From Candidatus Peregrinibacteria bacterium (lineage in GTDB: Bacteria > Patescibacteriota > Gracilibacteria > UBA1369 > UBA12473), in contig JABJMC010000006.1 in assembly GCA_018659585.1 (NCBI GenBank), forward strand, positions 1 to 64,000: a stretch of DNA of 64,000 nt. The letters are read 5' to 3'. This document shows, one piece after another, positions 15,982-23,522 of the stretch (the stretch's first letter is position 1; each line of letters begins with the position of its first letter). Made by a program: the position numbers and the translations under genes. Below the pieces are notes generated by a model. That model saw nothing but the letters and a program-made list of their open reading frames with translations, had not been told where the DNA came from and did not search any database.

Positions 15982-16122
15982 GGAAATAATGAAGAGGAAA
16001 AGGAGTCTGATATTTTTTCGAAAACGTCCCCGAAGGAGAGGGGTTCTTTTTGGATCATGTATCCAAAAAGGTTCCCTCCAGCTAAGAAAAAATTGTCAGG
16101 CTTCTTTTCCCTTATTCCTTCC
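15981..16122. terminator. Large nested palindrome between convergent genes, likely bidirectional terminator
   Basis: An outer imperfect inverted repeat (about 15981-16020 with 16082-16122) encloses a perfect 10-bp hairpin CTTTTTGGAT/ATCCAAAAAG (16046-16055 with 16061-16070). That hairpin's stem is extended outward by GAGGG/CCCTC pairing. The arms contain A-rich and T-rich runs suited to termination in either direction. The right arm reaches into the last codons of the minus-strand gene. Confidence 0.7.
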
Positions 16123-16906
16123 CTAAAAACTCAGCCCCAGCATCATCTTTGGGCTTTTCCTCCTCCTCATCTTCCTCCACTGGTTCTTCACCATAAGTTT
16201 CATCATCACCATATTTAATGGCGCTACTTAGAAAATCAATCCCATATAAGCGATAAACTTTTTCATAAACTAAACCTAATAAACCACTAAAGATTCCAAT
16301 TGCTCCCCAGATCACTGGCAAGGCCAAAAATAACAAAATAATTGGTTGCTCAGAACTTACACTATAGAAAAAGAAATAAATTCCCGCACTTACCAAAACC
16401 GAAAAAGCCGTACTATAAACTCCTAAAAGTGCGTATTTATAATCCGCAATAATTTCCAAAATTAAGGCACTAATAAAAGCACTAACTACCACTTGTAAAG
16501 CTGCAACTGAGGCAATCATTTCTACTTTCAGGCCAGAAACAATCATATAAACCGGCACTAAAACAATCAAAATCACTAAATTAGCAGAGAAAATTTGGTA
16601 CAAACTTGTGGTTAAACGGATGTATTTTTTTCGATCAGTTAATCCAATAAATAAGGGTCCTAACAGATTGGAAGCTAGTGATCCCAAAAACATCATGGCA
16701 ATAAAAACAAACACAAAAAGCGGATGAACAGAACCATCTTCACTGCCCGGGCCTAAGGCTGATTGCAAAACGCCAGCTCCTAAAAAAGCAATCAAAATCA
16801 CAACTGCTGTCCCTACCACGCCGCCACCAAGACCGCCAAGCGCACGCAACAAAAGAACTAATGGAGAAACTGGACGAGGTCCAATTTGGGAGGTGTCATT
16901 ATTCAT
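16112..16906 (-). CDS. Polytopic membrane protein with acidic C-terminal tail
   Basis: A 264-residue hypothetical protein with six to seven hydrophobic helices between residues 16 and 225, then a cytoplasmic-looking tail of about 35 residues dominated by Glu and Asp. Helix pairing and the SNLLGPLFIGLTDRKKY segment slightly recall YIP1-like integral membrane proteins, but I would not assign it. Its start overlaps the end of lspA by 8 bases, so it is translated with it. Confidence 0.8.
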   Translation of the reverse strand: MNNDTSQIGPRPVSPLVLLLRALGGLGGGVVGTAVVILIAFLGAGVLQSALGPGSEDGSVHPLFVFVFIAMMFLGSLASNLLGPLFIGLTDRKKYIRLTTSLYQIFSANLVILIVLVPVYMIVSGLKVEMIASVAALQVVVSAFISALILEIIADYKYALLGVYSTAFSVLVSAGIYFFFYSVSSEQPIILLFLALPVIWGAIGIFSGLLGLVYEKVYRLYGIDFLSSAIKYGDDETYGEEPVEEDEEEEKPKDDAGAEFLGKE

Positions 16907-17375
16907 AAGGATAACGATAAGAATGATAAAGAAAGAGAATAATTCCGATCACAATGGCTGCATCTGCAAAGTTGAAGAGCGGCCAGGAGCCAATTCCAAT
17001 AAAATCGCGGACAACCCCGAACGAAATTCGGTCAATTAGATTACCGAGTGCTCCGCCAAGGATTAGAGCCATAAATATTTTAACAGAAGTCTGGTTAAAA
17101 TCGAGTTTAGTAAGGGCGTAAGCAAGTAAAATAAGCAGCAAAACAACACTAACCACAATTTGCCCCCAGCCTCCAAAAGGAATCCCAAAAGCAATTCCTG
17201 GGTTTTCTACATAATCAATTGTAAACCAGGAATTAAATCGTAAAGAGTGATACCCCTCAAACGAGGTGGCTTGTAATTTAGTCGTCCAATCCACCGCTAG
17301 GATCAGAAAAGTAAGGGCAATAAAAGAAACAAAACGTCGCATGTCCCTACGATACTGGGGAAACCTCAAAGGCAC
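16899..17375 (-). CDS. lspA: Lipoprotein signal peptidase (signal peptidase II)
   Basis: An aspartic protease of four membrane helices that cleaves signal peptides of lipidated prolipoproteins. Conserved blocks: ENPGIAFGIPFGGWG, GNLIDRISFGVVRDFI with catalytic Asp124, and FNFADAAIVIG with Asp138. The 158-residue frame starts at a GTG (17375). An ATG at 17342, giving 147 residues and beginning just before the first helix, has AGGGA immediately upstream and may be the true start. Its presence agrees with the predicted lipoprotein at 53794. Confidence 0.94.
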   Translation of the reverse strand: MPLRFPQYRRDMRRFVSFIALTFLILAVDWTTKLQATSFEGYHSLRFNSWFTIDYVENPGIAFGIPFGGWGQIVVSVVLLLILLAYALTKLDFNQTSVKIFMALILGGALGNLIDRISFGVVRDFIGIGSWPLFNFADAAIVIGIILFLYHSYRYPYE

Positions 17376-17379
17376 AATC

Positions 17380-17408
17380 TTGTCAAAAGCCTTAAAATAT
17401 GGTAAAAT
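17380..17408 (+). promoter_or_regulatory. Promoter upstream of the 17432 gene
   Basis: TTGTCA (17380-17385) and TAAAAT (17403-17408) are separated by exactly 17 bases, with predicted transcription start about 17 bases before the ATG at 17432. The leader is very short, so translation may need little or no Shine-Dalgarno pairing. Confidence 0.7.
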
Positions 17409-17431
17409 TATTAGATTAAATTACACTAATT

Positions 17432-18103
17432 ATGTTTAAACCCCATAGATTAATTCATAAAATAGGCTCCCCAGACGGTGAGCCCTGGTTAATCCCAGAA
17501 GATCAACGCCCAGCTGATAAAGTTAATCAGGTGGTGGATGAGGCTTTAGGCGAAATTATTGGGCACCAAGGAACAGTCAGCGAAGCAATTCGGGGTGTTA
17601 CAGGTGCGGTTACTAAAACTGTTGATGTCGGATTAGATGTAGCCCATCCCATTAGCGTGGTCGTAAAAGATACGGGTTCGGCCTTGCATGATTGGTTTAT
17701 AAAAGCTCCTTCCGCCGCAATAAGTGGTAAAGGAGGCGATACAATGAGTCATATTGGGACTGGAATAGGAAAAGTTGTTGCTTCTCCCTTTAAAGGATTA
17801 TATCAATATCCAAAACGAATATTAGCGCAACTCCCTTATGACGTTTTGGAAGGAGTGGGAGATTTAGTTGGTGTTAGTTTTACTAAGTTTGAATGGAAAG
17901 ATAAGGGATTATTGCCCGCAGTTGGATCACTTTTAAAAAGTGGTTGGAAATTAGTTGAACCAGCTGTTAATGGTGTTAGAGGAAAAAAGTCTGCCTCACC
18001 TAAAACGGCTCCGATTCCCGCCCCTGCACCTAAAAAAGCGCCAGCTAAAGCGGCTCCAGCCCCAGCCACGGTTCCTGCCCCGGCCAAGAAAAAAGCAGCT
18101 TAG
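17432..18103 (+). CDS. Hypothetical protein with Ala/Pro/Lys-rich C-terminal tail
   Basis: Not recognised. It has 223 residues. The first 185 are a moderately hydrophobic, Gly/Val/Ser-rich region without a clear signal peptide or long membrane helix. The last 38 are a low-complexity APAPKKAPAKAAPAPA-type tail, the kind of basic Ala/Pro tail that binds nucleic acid or peptidoglycan in other proteins. It has its own promoter and precedes ftsW by 46 bases. A role at the envelope is only a contextual guess. Confidence 0.75.
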   Translation: MFKPHRLIHKIGSPDGEPWLIPEDQRPADKVNQVVDEALGEIIGHQGTVSEAIRGVTGAVTKTVDVGLDVAHPISVVVKDTGSALHDWFIKAPSAAISGKGGDTMSHIGTGIGKVVASPFKGLYQYPKRILAQLPYDVLEGVGDLVGVSFTKFEWKDKGLLPAVGSLLKSGWKLVEPAVNGVRGKKSASPKTAPIPAPAPKKAPAKAAPAPATVPAPAKKKAA

Positions 18104-18149
18104 AAATCCTTAGCTTTTCATTTTTTTCTTGCGGCTTTATGATAGGAGC

Positions 18150-19409
18150 ATGCCTCCAAAAAAACGTAGAGCCTCGATTCATCGAACTAAGACCCTCAAA
18201 GGGCACCCAATTGATCATTTGCTTTTGATCACAGTTTTTGCTCTTTTGATTTTTGGATTAATTATGATTGCCAGTATTGGGGTGCCAAAGTCAATTCACC
18301 TTTCTGCTCCTGATATGCTGTATCCAAACTGTGGTAGTGATGAAGTGGATTGCTATTTGATTTTAAAGAATCATGCCACTCGTTTGGGGGTAGCAATTTT
18401 GGTTTTTTTAGGATTATTAAAGATAAATTATCAGTTTTGGAAAAAAGTTTCATTGCCGTTTTTTGCTTTGGCTTTTGGTCTTTTAATTATGGTGTTTTTC
18501 TTTGGTTCTGATTACAACACTTTTGCTCGTAGTTGGCTTAGTATTTCTAGTATTCCGTTACTTCAATCTGTTCAACCGACAGAAATTGCCAAACTAGCTT
18601 TGATTTTTTATTTTGCAAACTGGTTAGATCGTAAACAGCGTGATGCCGAAATTAATACTTTTCAGGGAGGTTTTTTGGCTTTTTGTGTAGTTTCGTTACT
18701 GATTATTGGGCCGGTTATTATGCAGCCTGATCTGGGTTCAACCCTGGTTTTAGCGTGTATTGCCGCGGGGATGTATTTTATTGCTGGAGCAGATTGGAAA
18801 CACATTTTATTAGGGGTAACGATTGCGGGATTATTAGCCATTATTGCGATTTCAAATTCTACTTATTTACACGAAAGATTTGCGGCTTTTTTAAGTCCGA
18901 CAATCGAGTGTGCCGAGGATTATTGTTGGCAGTCTGAGCAGGCTAAAATTGCGGTTGGTAGTGGTGGAATTTGGGGGAGAGGATTAACGCAGGGTATTCA
19001 AAAATCATATTGGTTACCCCAAGCTTCGGATGATTTTATTTTTGCAGCTTCAGCGGAAGAAATTGGTTTTATAAGGGTTGTTTTTATTGTTATTGCTTAC
19101 TCAATTGTGATGTATCGGGGTTTTCAAATTGCCAATTACGCTCCGGATGGTTTTGCTAGATTAACAGCCGCGGGGATAACGATTTGGATTAGTGCTCAAG
19201 CACTTATTAATATAATGGTAAACATCGCCATATTCCCGGTTACCGGGATTACTCTGCCTTTTGTGAGTTATGGTGGTTCTTCTATGGTAATGTCTTTAGC
19301 AGCAGTTGCAGTTCTTCTAAATATTTCTAAGTACACCACTCATCGTGCGTATACTCCTCAGTGGCGGCGGAACAGCCGGTCACGTCTTACCCCATATCGC
19401 CGTCGTTAA
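18150..19409 (+). CDS. ftsW: FtsW/RodA/SpoVE-family peptidoglycan glycosyltransferase
   Basis: A 419-residue SEDS protein that polymerises lipid II at the septum. About ten hydrophobic helices are seen, with QPTEIAKLALIFYFANWL, MQPDLGSTLVL, the large periplasmic loop and the signature LPFVSYGGSSMVMSLAAVAVLL. The ATG at 18150 (AGGAG just upstream) is preferred over an in-frame TTG at 18129. The last 22 codons lie on the same DNA as the start of murG in another frame. The basic Arg-rich C-terminus, PQWRRNSRSRLTPYRRR, comes from that overlap. Confidence 0.92.
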   Translation: MPPKKRRASIHRTKTLKGHPIDHLLLITVFALLIFGLIMIASIGVPKSIHLSAPDMLYPNCGSDEVDCYLILKNHATRLGVAILVFLGLLKINYQFWKKVSLPFFALAFGLLIMVFFFGSDYNTFARSWLSISSIPLLQSVQPTEIAKLALIFYFANWLDRKQRDAEINTFQGGFLAFCVVSLLIIGPVIMQPDLGSTLVLACIAAGMYFIAGADWKHILLGVTIAGLLAIIAISNSTYLHERFAAFLSPTIECAEDYCWQSEQAKIAVGSGGIWGRGLTQGIQKSYWLPQASDDFIFAASAEEIGFIRVVFIVIAYSIVMYRGFQIANYAPDGFARLTAAGITIWISAQALINIMVNIAIFPVTGITLPFVSYGGSSMVMSLAAVAVLLNISKYTTHRAYTPQWRRNSRSRLTPYRRR

Positions 19410-20442
19410 GGAGCTTCAAAAAAAAGCTCCTCAAACCAAATTTTTGTACGTGGGCTCAAAAAATGGCCCCGAAAAAACCTATGCCAAAAAATGGGGGATC
19501 CCTTTTAAATCAGTGCCTGTTGGAAAATTACGTCGATATTTTAGTTTAGCTAACGCGCTAGATGCCATCAAAGTGCCACTTGGAGTGCTCCGAGCTTCTT
19601 TAATTATGATTCGCTTTCGGCCCGATGTAGTTTTTAGTAAAGGTGGATATGTTTCCGTGCCAGTTATATTGGCCGCCCGAATTCTCAAAAAACCAATTGT
19701 TATTCATGATTCTGATGCTAAGCCTGGCTTAACAACCAAAATTGCCAAGAAATTTGCCAAAAAAATTCTCCTTGGCTATCCCGAAGCCGCCCAGCATTTT
19801 CCCAAAGAAAAAGTTGTAATTACTGGTATTCCAATCCGTGAAGAAATTTTTAAAGGCGGAATTAAAGAGGGTTTAGACAAAACTGGATTTAGTGCTTCTA
19901 AACCTGTAATTTTAGTTATGGGAGGCTCTCTAGGTGCTCAACATTTGAATAAAGTAATAGAAAAAGCCTTGCCTGAATTACTTACATTCACCCAGGTTAT
20001 TCATATTACTGGGCGAGGCAAAAAAATCCATCATGTCCCAGGAAATGCCAAGGGGTACATTGGTAAATATAAAGCTTTTGAATACGTGGATGCTGAGCTT
20101 CCTCATCTTTATAGAATTTCGGATTTTATTATTGGTCGGGCGGGAGCCAATAGTATTGCTGAGATCCAGGCTCTTAAAAAACCCAGTTTATTAGTTCCGT
20201 TGGGGGCACCAGTTAGTCATGGTGATCAAATTGCCAATGCCCGAGTATTAGAAGAAAGAGGCGGTTGTATAATTGTTCCAGATAGTGAGTTTAATTCAAA
20301 TAAATTAATAAAAGTTTTAAAACCACTTTTAAGTGATAAAAGCGCTCTAAAAAGAATGAGTCGAAAAGCCTATCACCCATTTAACCCGAAAGCCGCGGAG
20401 AAAATAGCCAAAATCCTGCTCGCAGAAGCCAAAAAGAAGTGA
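19345..20442 (+). CDS. murG: UDP-N-acetylglucosamine:lipid I GlcNAc transferase
   Basis: A 365-residue GT28 enzyme forming lipid II at the inner face of the membrane. The N-terminal LSGGGTAGHVLPHIAV (GGGTAGH at 7-13) demands a start upstream of it, so the GTG at 19345 inside ftsW is used; the two genes overlap by 65 bases. Other blocks: MGGSLGAQHLNKVI, IGRAGANSIAEI and VSHGDQIANARVL for UDP-GlcNAc binding. The ftsW-murG order is that of the classic division and cell-wall cluster, but no other mur gene follows. Confidence 0.95.
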   Translation: MRILLSGGGTAGHVLPHIAVVKELQKKAPQTKFLYVGSKNGPEKTYAKKWGIPFKSVPVGKLRRYFSLANALDAIKVPLGVLRASLIMIRFRPDVVFSKGGYVSVPVILAARILKKPIVIHDSDAKPGLTTKIAKKFAKKILLGYPEAAQHFPKEKVVITGIPIREEIFKGGIKEGLDKTGFSASKPVILVMGGSLGAQHLNKVIEKALPELLTFTQVIHITGRGKKIHHVPGNAKGYIGKYKAFEYVDAELPHLYRISDFIIGRAGANSIAEIQALKKPSLLVPLGAPVSHGDQIANARVLEERGGCIIVPDSEFNSNKLIKVLKPLLSDKSALKRMSRKAYHPFNPKAAEKIAKILLAEAKKK

Positions 20443-20454
20443 TAACATAAAAAC

Positions 20455-21594
20455 ATGAAAGTTGGTATTCAAGGGAGGTTTCTTTGCGAACCTTATACTG
20501 GTATCGGGCAATACACAGAAAATCTTTTAAACGCCATGGCGAAAAAGAATAAAAAGATTGACTGGTTAATTGTAGTGCCAAAAAAAATTCCTAAACAAGT
20601 ACAACTTCCCAAGAAAGCTCGCGTCCTTGTCATCCCGGAGAACGAAAAACTCCCTAGCGCGAGCCTCCGTAAATTCCATTGGGAGCAAGTTCAGGCTCCT
20701 CGCGCTTTCAAAAAAGAAAAAGTAGATGTCGTGCACTATCCCTATCCAGCTAATCCGCGTTTCCCAGGCCGCAATGCTCCCAAAACCATTGTCACTGTGC
20801 ATGATGTTATTCCTTGGGTGCGACCAGAATATCGTCGACGCTTTCGAACCCGTTTATATCAACGTCACGCCAAAAAAGCTTTAGAAAAAGTCAGACACAT
20901 TATTTGCGTTTCTCGAACGACAGCCATTGCGTTAAGTGATCATATAAAATTCCCATATCAACGAATCCAAGTTATTCACGAATCTGCCAGCCCTATTTTC
21001 AAGAAAACAACACGAAAATTTAAATCTGAAAACCCATTTTTTATCTATGTTGGTGGGTATGATAAACGCAAAAACACTCTTCGTTTAATCGAGGCTTTTC
21101 AGGAGTATATTGCCCCTAAATACGATGTGGATTTAGTTCTGGTAGGAGCTAAAAATCATCAGAACAAGCACTATTCAGAGCTCTCTCGCTTGCAAAAATG
21201 TTTAAAACATTCTAAAATTAAAGATCCCCTCCAAGAAAAGCAGGGCAAGGTCATTTTAACACCTCACCTTTCCGCTGAAAAACTAGCTCAGTATTACAAT
21301 AGCTGCCTTGGATTCACAAATGTCTCCCTGGCTGAAGGATTTAACATCCCTTTACTAGAAGCAGCTAGCAGCGGCGCCCCGATTATTACTTCGGATATCG
21401 CCATTCACCGCGAAATCGTTGGGAAAAATGGACTGTTTTGTAACCCCTTAAGTACAAAAAATATTGGTGAGACACTGGTCAGTTTCATCCGAGATAAAGA
21501 GTTACAAAAAAGTCTAAACAAGGCCTCCCAGGCCCTTAATAAGCAGTATTCCTGGGAAAAAGCCGCCACTGAAACGTTAGAGTTGTATGGCTGA
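20455..21594 (+). CDS. GT4-family glycosyltransferase
   Basis: A 379-residue GT-B glycosyltransferase of family 4. Visible are the N-terminal GRFLCEPYTGIGQYTENLL, VHDVIPWVRPEYRRR, the linker FIYVGGYDKRKNTLRLIEAF and the nucleotide-sugar site SLAEGFNIPLLEAASSGAPIITSD, with the ExnE-type glutamates. Mannosyl- or glucosyltransferases for surface glycans have this layout; donor and acceptor cannot be read. It starts 12 bases after murG and ends in TGA. Confidence 0.9.
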   Translation: MKVGIQGRFLCEPYTGIGQYTENLLNAMAKKNKKIDWLIVVPKKIPKQVQLPKKARVLVIPENEKLPSASLRKFHWEQVQAPRAFKKEKVDVVHYPYPANPRFPGRNAPKTIVTVHDVIPWVRPEYRRRFRTRLYQRHAKKALEKVRHIICVSRTTAIALSDHIKFPYQRIQVIHESASPIFKKTTRKFKSENPFFIYVGGYDKRKNTLRLIEAFQEYIAPKYDVDLVLVGAKNHQNKHYSELSRLQKCLKHSKIKDPLQEKQGKVILTPHLSAEKLAQYYNSCLGFTNVSLAEGFNIPLLEAASSGAPIITSDIAIHREIVGKNGLFCNPLSTKNIGETLVSFIRDKELQKSLNKASQALNKQYSWEKAATETLELYG

Positions 21595-21620
21595 TTCCTT
21601 CACTTCTAACCCACGGATAA

Positions 21621-21854
21621 ATGAGTTTAATCTTCCCTCTCATTATCATCCTCATTGCGATCATTTCGATGGCGTTCTGCTCCTTATCTGCTTTTAGGCT
21701 AGTTTCGTATATCCAAGCTTATCGGTTTTCAAAAGATCAGTATCGTCCTTTATTTGGATTCCTGCACCTCCGCTTAATGATGTGGATGTATATTTTTATG
21801 ACCCTGTTAACTTCAGGGCTTTTTATTGTTTTCTTAGCTTTTATAAATTTATGA
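21621..21854 (+). CDS. Small two-helix membrane protein
   Basis: A 77-residue protein with two hydrophobic helices (about 2-30 and 50-76) joined by a basic loop. It is not recognised. Its TGA overlaps the ATG of the next gene (ATGA), and the following four genes are similarly overlapped or closely spaced, so it is part of one operon with the PH-domain proteins, a LemA-like protein and miaB. Confidence 0.75.
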   Translation: MSLIFPLIIILIAIISMAFCSLSAFRLVSYIQAYRFSKDQYRPLFGFLHLRLMMWMYIFMTLLTSGLFIVFLAFINL

Positions 21855-22456
21855 ATTCAGAAAGAGACAATACAAATCGTCACTTTCGCGGCCAGCAAAG
21901 CGCGGAAAGAGTTATGTGCTTTTGTCGTAAGCATCCCATTATTCTCCTGAGAGTTGTGACCATTACTTTAATTCTCATTAGCGCCTCGATTATGGCGCTT
22001 TTATTTATTCCGGTGACTCAAATCAAAGATCACTTAAGTTTGCAAATACTTATTTTTACACTTTTAGTTTTTATTACTCTGGCTCAACACGTGTTTTTCC
22101 TTCGTCTGCTTAATTATTATTTAGATATTGTAATCATTACCAATTATCGAATTATTGATCTTAAAAAGAGCTTATTTATTCATGATGAAAAGGAAATAAT
22201 TGACCTTCACGAGATTCAAGATACGCAAAAAATGCAAACTGGGCTCCTACCTAATTTTCTTAATTATGGTGATATAAAAATTGTGGTTCCTTCTATGACT
22301 AGAGCGATGGTCTTGCCTTATATGCCTCGTCCTGAGTATTATTTAAATCAGATTAATCAATGTAAGCGATTTTATATTCTAGAACGTCGTAAGCAAAAAC
22401 AAATTAACGCTATCCCAGTAGAAATTCCAAATGTCCCAACCAATGCCCACCAATAA
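21851..22456 (+). CDS. Membrane protein with bacterial PH domain (first of a pair)
   Basis: A 201-residue protein. A soluble N-terminus containing HFRGQQSAERVMCFCRKHP is followed by two membrane helices (about 35-60 and 65-85), then a beta-rich region typical of bacterial PH (bPH_2) domains: IIITNYRIIDLKKS, IDLHEIQDTQ, LNYGDIKIV. I use the ATG at 21851, coupled to the preceding stop, rather than an upstream in-frame ATG at 21782 that lies inside the neighbour. Function unknown; it resembles the next protein in architecture. Confidence 0.8.
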   Translation: MNSERDNTNRHFRGQQSAERVMCFCRKHPIILLRVVTITLILISASIMALLFIPVTQIKDHLSLQILIFTLLVFITLAQHVFFLRLLNYYLDIVIITNYRIIDLKKSLFIHDEKEIIDLHEIQDTQKMQTGLLPNFLNYGDIKIVVPSMTRAMVLPYMPRPEYYLNQINQCKRFYILERRKQKQINAIPVEIPNVPTNAHQ

Positions 22457-23012
22457 TCATTTCCCTGGCCAAAAAGAGGGTGAACAAATCAAGTATTTAG
22501 TTCGTAAACACTGGATTATTTATGTTAGGATTTTGCTATTTTTAATAGCGACTTTTTTAGTGCCTTTGATTGGATTTTTCTGGTTAGAATTTGGTTTTGA
22601 TTTCACGGCTAATACCAAAAAAGTAATAACCTTGCTGTTTTTAATTTATTTAGAAATTCTTACTTTAATTACTTTTATCCGTTGGTTAGAGGAGGAATTA
22701 GATTTGATTATTGTCACAAACGAAAGGGTGATTAGTATTGATCAGGTTACTTTTATGCATCGAACAATTTCCGAGACAGAATTAGTACAAATTCAAGACG
22801 TAAAGCATATTGCCAAGGGTGTTATGAGTAATGTTTTGGGATTTGGCTCGCTTCAGATTCAAACTGCGGCTGACAAAATTGCTTTTATCATTCATGATAT
22901 CCCGGAGCCTTACAAAATGGCTCGTAAAATCATGGATGTTCGTGATGAATGTAAAGAAAAATTAATGGCGCGACATGGTGGACATCACCAACCAATTGGC
23001 AAAACCGTTTAA
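22431..23012 (+). CDS. Membrane protein with bacterial PH domain (second of a pair)
   Basis: A 193-residue paralogue-like partner of the preceding gene, overlapping it by 26 bases. It shares the order: a short N-terminus with HFPGQKEGEQIKYLVRKH, two membrane helices (about 31-52 and 62-82), and a PH-like block with LIIVTNERVISIDQ, ELVQIQDVKHI and LGFGSLQIQT. Such bPH_2 proteins are common in bacterial envelopes and poorly understood. The HF.GQ motif at both N-termini suggests duplication. Confidence 0.85.
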   Translation: MSQPMPTNNHFPGQKEGEQIKYLVRKHWIIYVRILLFLIATFLVPLIGFFWLEFGFDFTANTKKVITLLFLIYLEILTLITFIRWLEEELDLIIVTNERVISIDQVTFMHRTISETELVQIQDVKHIAKGVMSNVLGFGSLQIQTAADKIAFIIHDIPEPYKMARKIMDVRDECKEKLMARHGGHHQPIGKTV

Positions 23013-23021
23013 AAATATTCT

Positions 23022-23522
23022 ATGACCGATCTGTTAATTATTTTTGTTGGAATTATCGTTCTCCTTACTCTTGGAACATCCTGGGTTTGGAATAATTTAG
23101 TCAGACAAGTAAAAGAATTTAAAAATCTCCAAAACGATTTAAGGGAAACTCTTGCTCATCGTCAGGATACAATTCCTTATTTAGTAGAGAGTTATCGTAA
23201 TGTTGAGGCCCAAGCTAATAATCAGCTTGATCAGGTTGTTTTGCAGCGAGCTGTGGTTCGTGAAGAAAGAGATTTTGAAGAAAGTTTTCGTAAAGAAAGA
23301 GCTTTAACCGAACAGCTCCAAGATTTGTTTGAGGGAACTAGAAATAACGCCCGTTTGCAAAAAGACATTGGCTGGTTAGAGGCCCGAACAGAAATTCAAA
23401 AAATTGGTGAAGCCGTCACTGAACACACCCAAAAATACAAAGATTTAAGACTTTATATTTCTGACAAATTAACAACCTTCCCTTACGTAATTTTTAAAAC
23501 CGCTGTTGAAAAGAGAATATGA
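23022..23522 (+). CDS. LemA-like membrane-anchored coiled-coil protein
   Basis: A 166-residue protein with one N-terminal helix (about 4-24) and a long helical region: VRQVKEFKNLQNDLRETLAHRQDTIPYLVESY, then heavily charged helices. The layout matches LemA-family proteins but is divergent (DTIPYLVESY instead of the usual NLIPNLVE). A canonical LemA is at 44617. It is coupled to miaB by an ATGA overlap. Confidence 0.72.
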   Translation: MTDLLIIFVGIIVLLTLGTSWVWNNLVRQVKEFKNLQNDLRETLAHRQDTIPYLVESYRNVEAQANNQLDQVVLQRAVVREERDFEESFRKERALTEQLQDLFEGTRNNARLQKDIGWLEARTEIQKIGEAVTEHTQKYKDLRLYISDKLTTFPYVIFKTAVEKRI

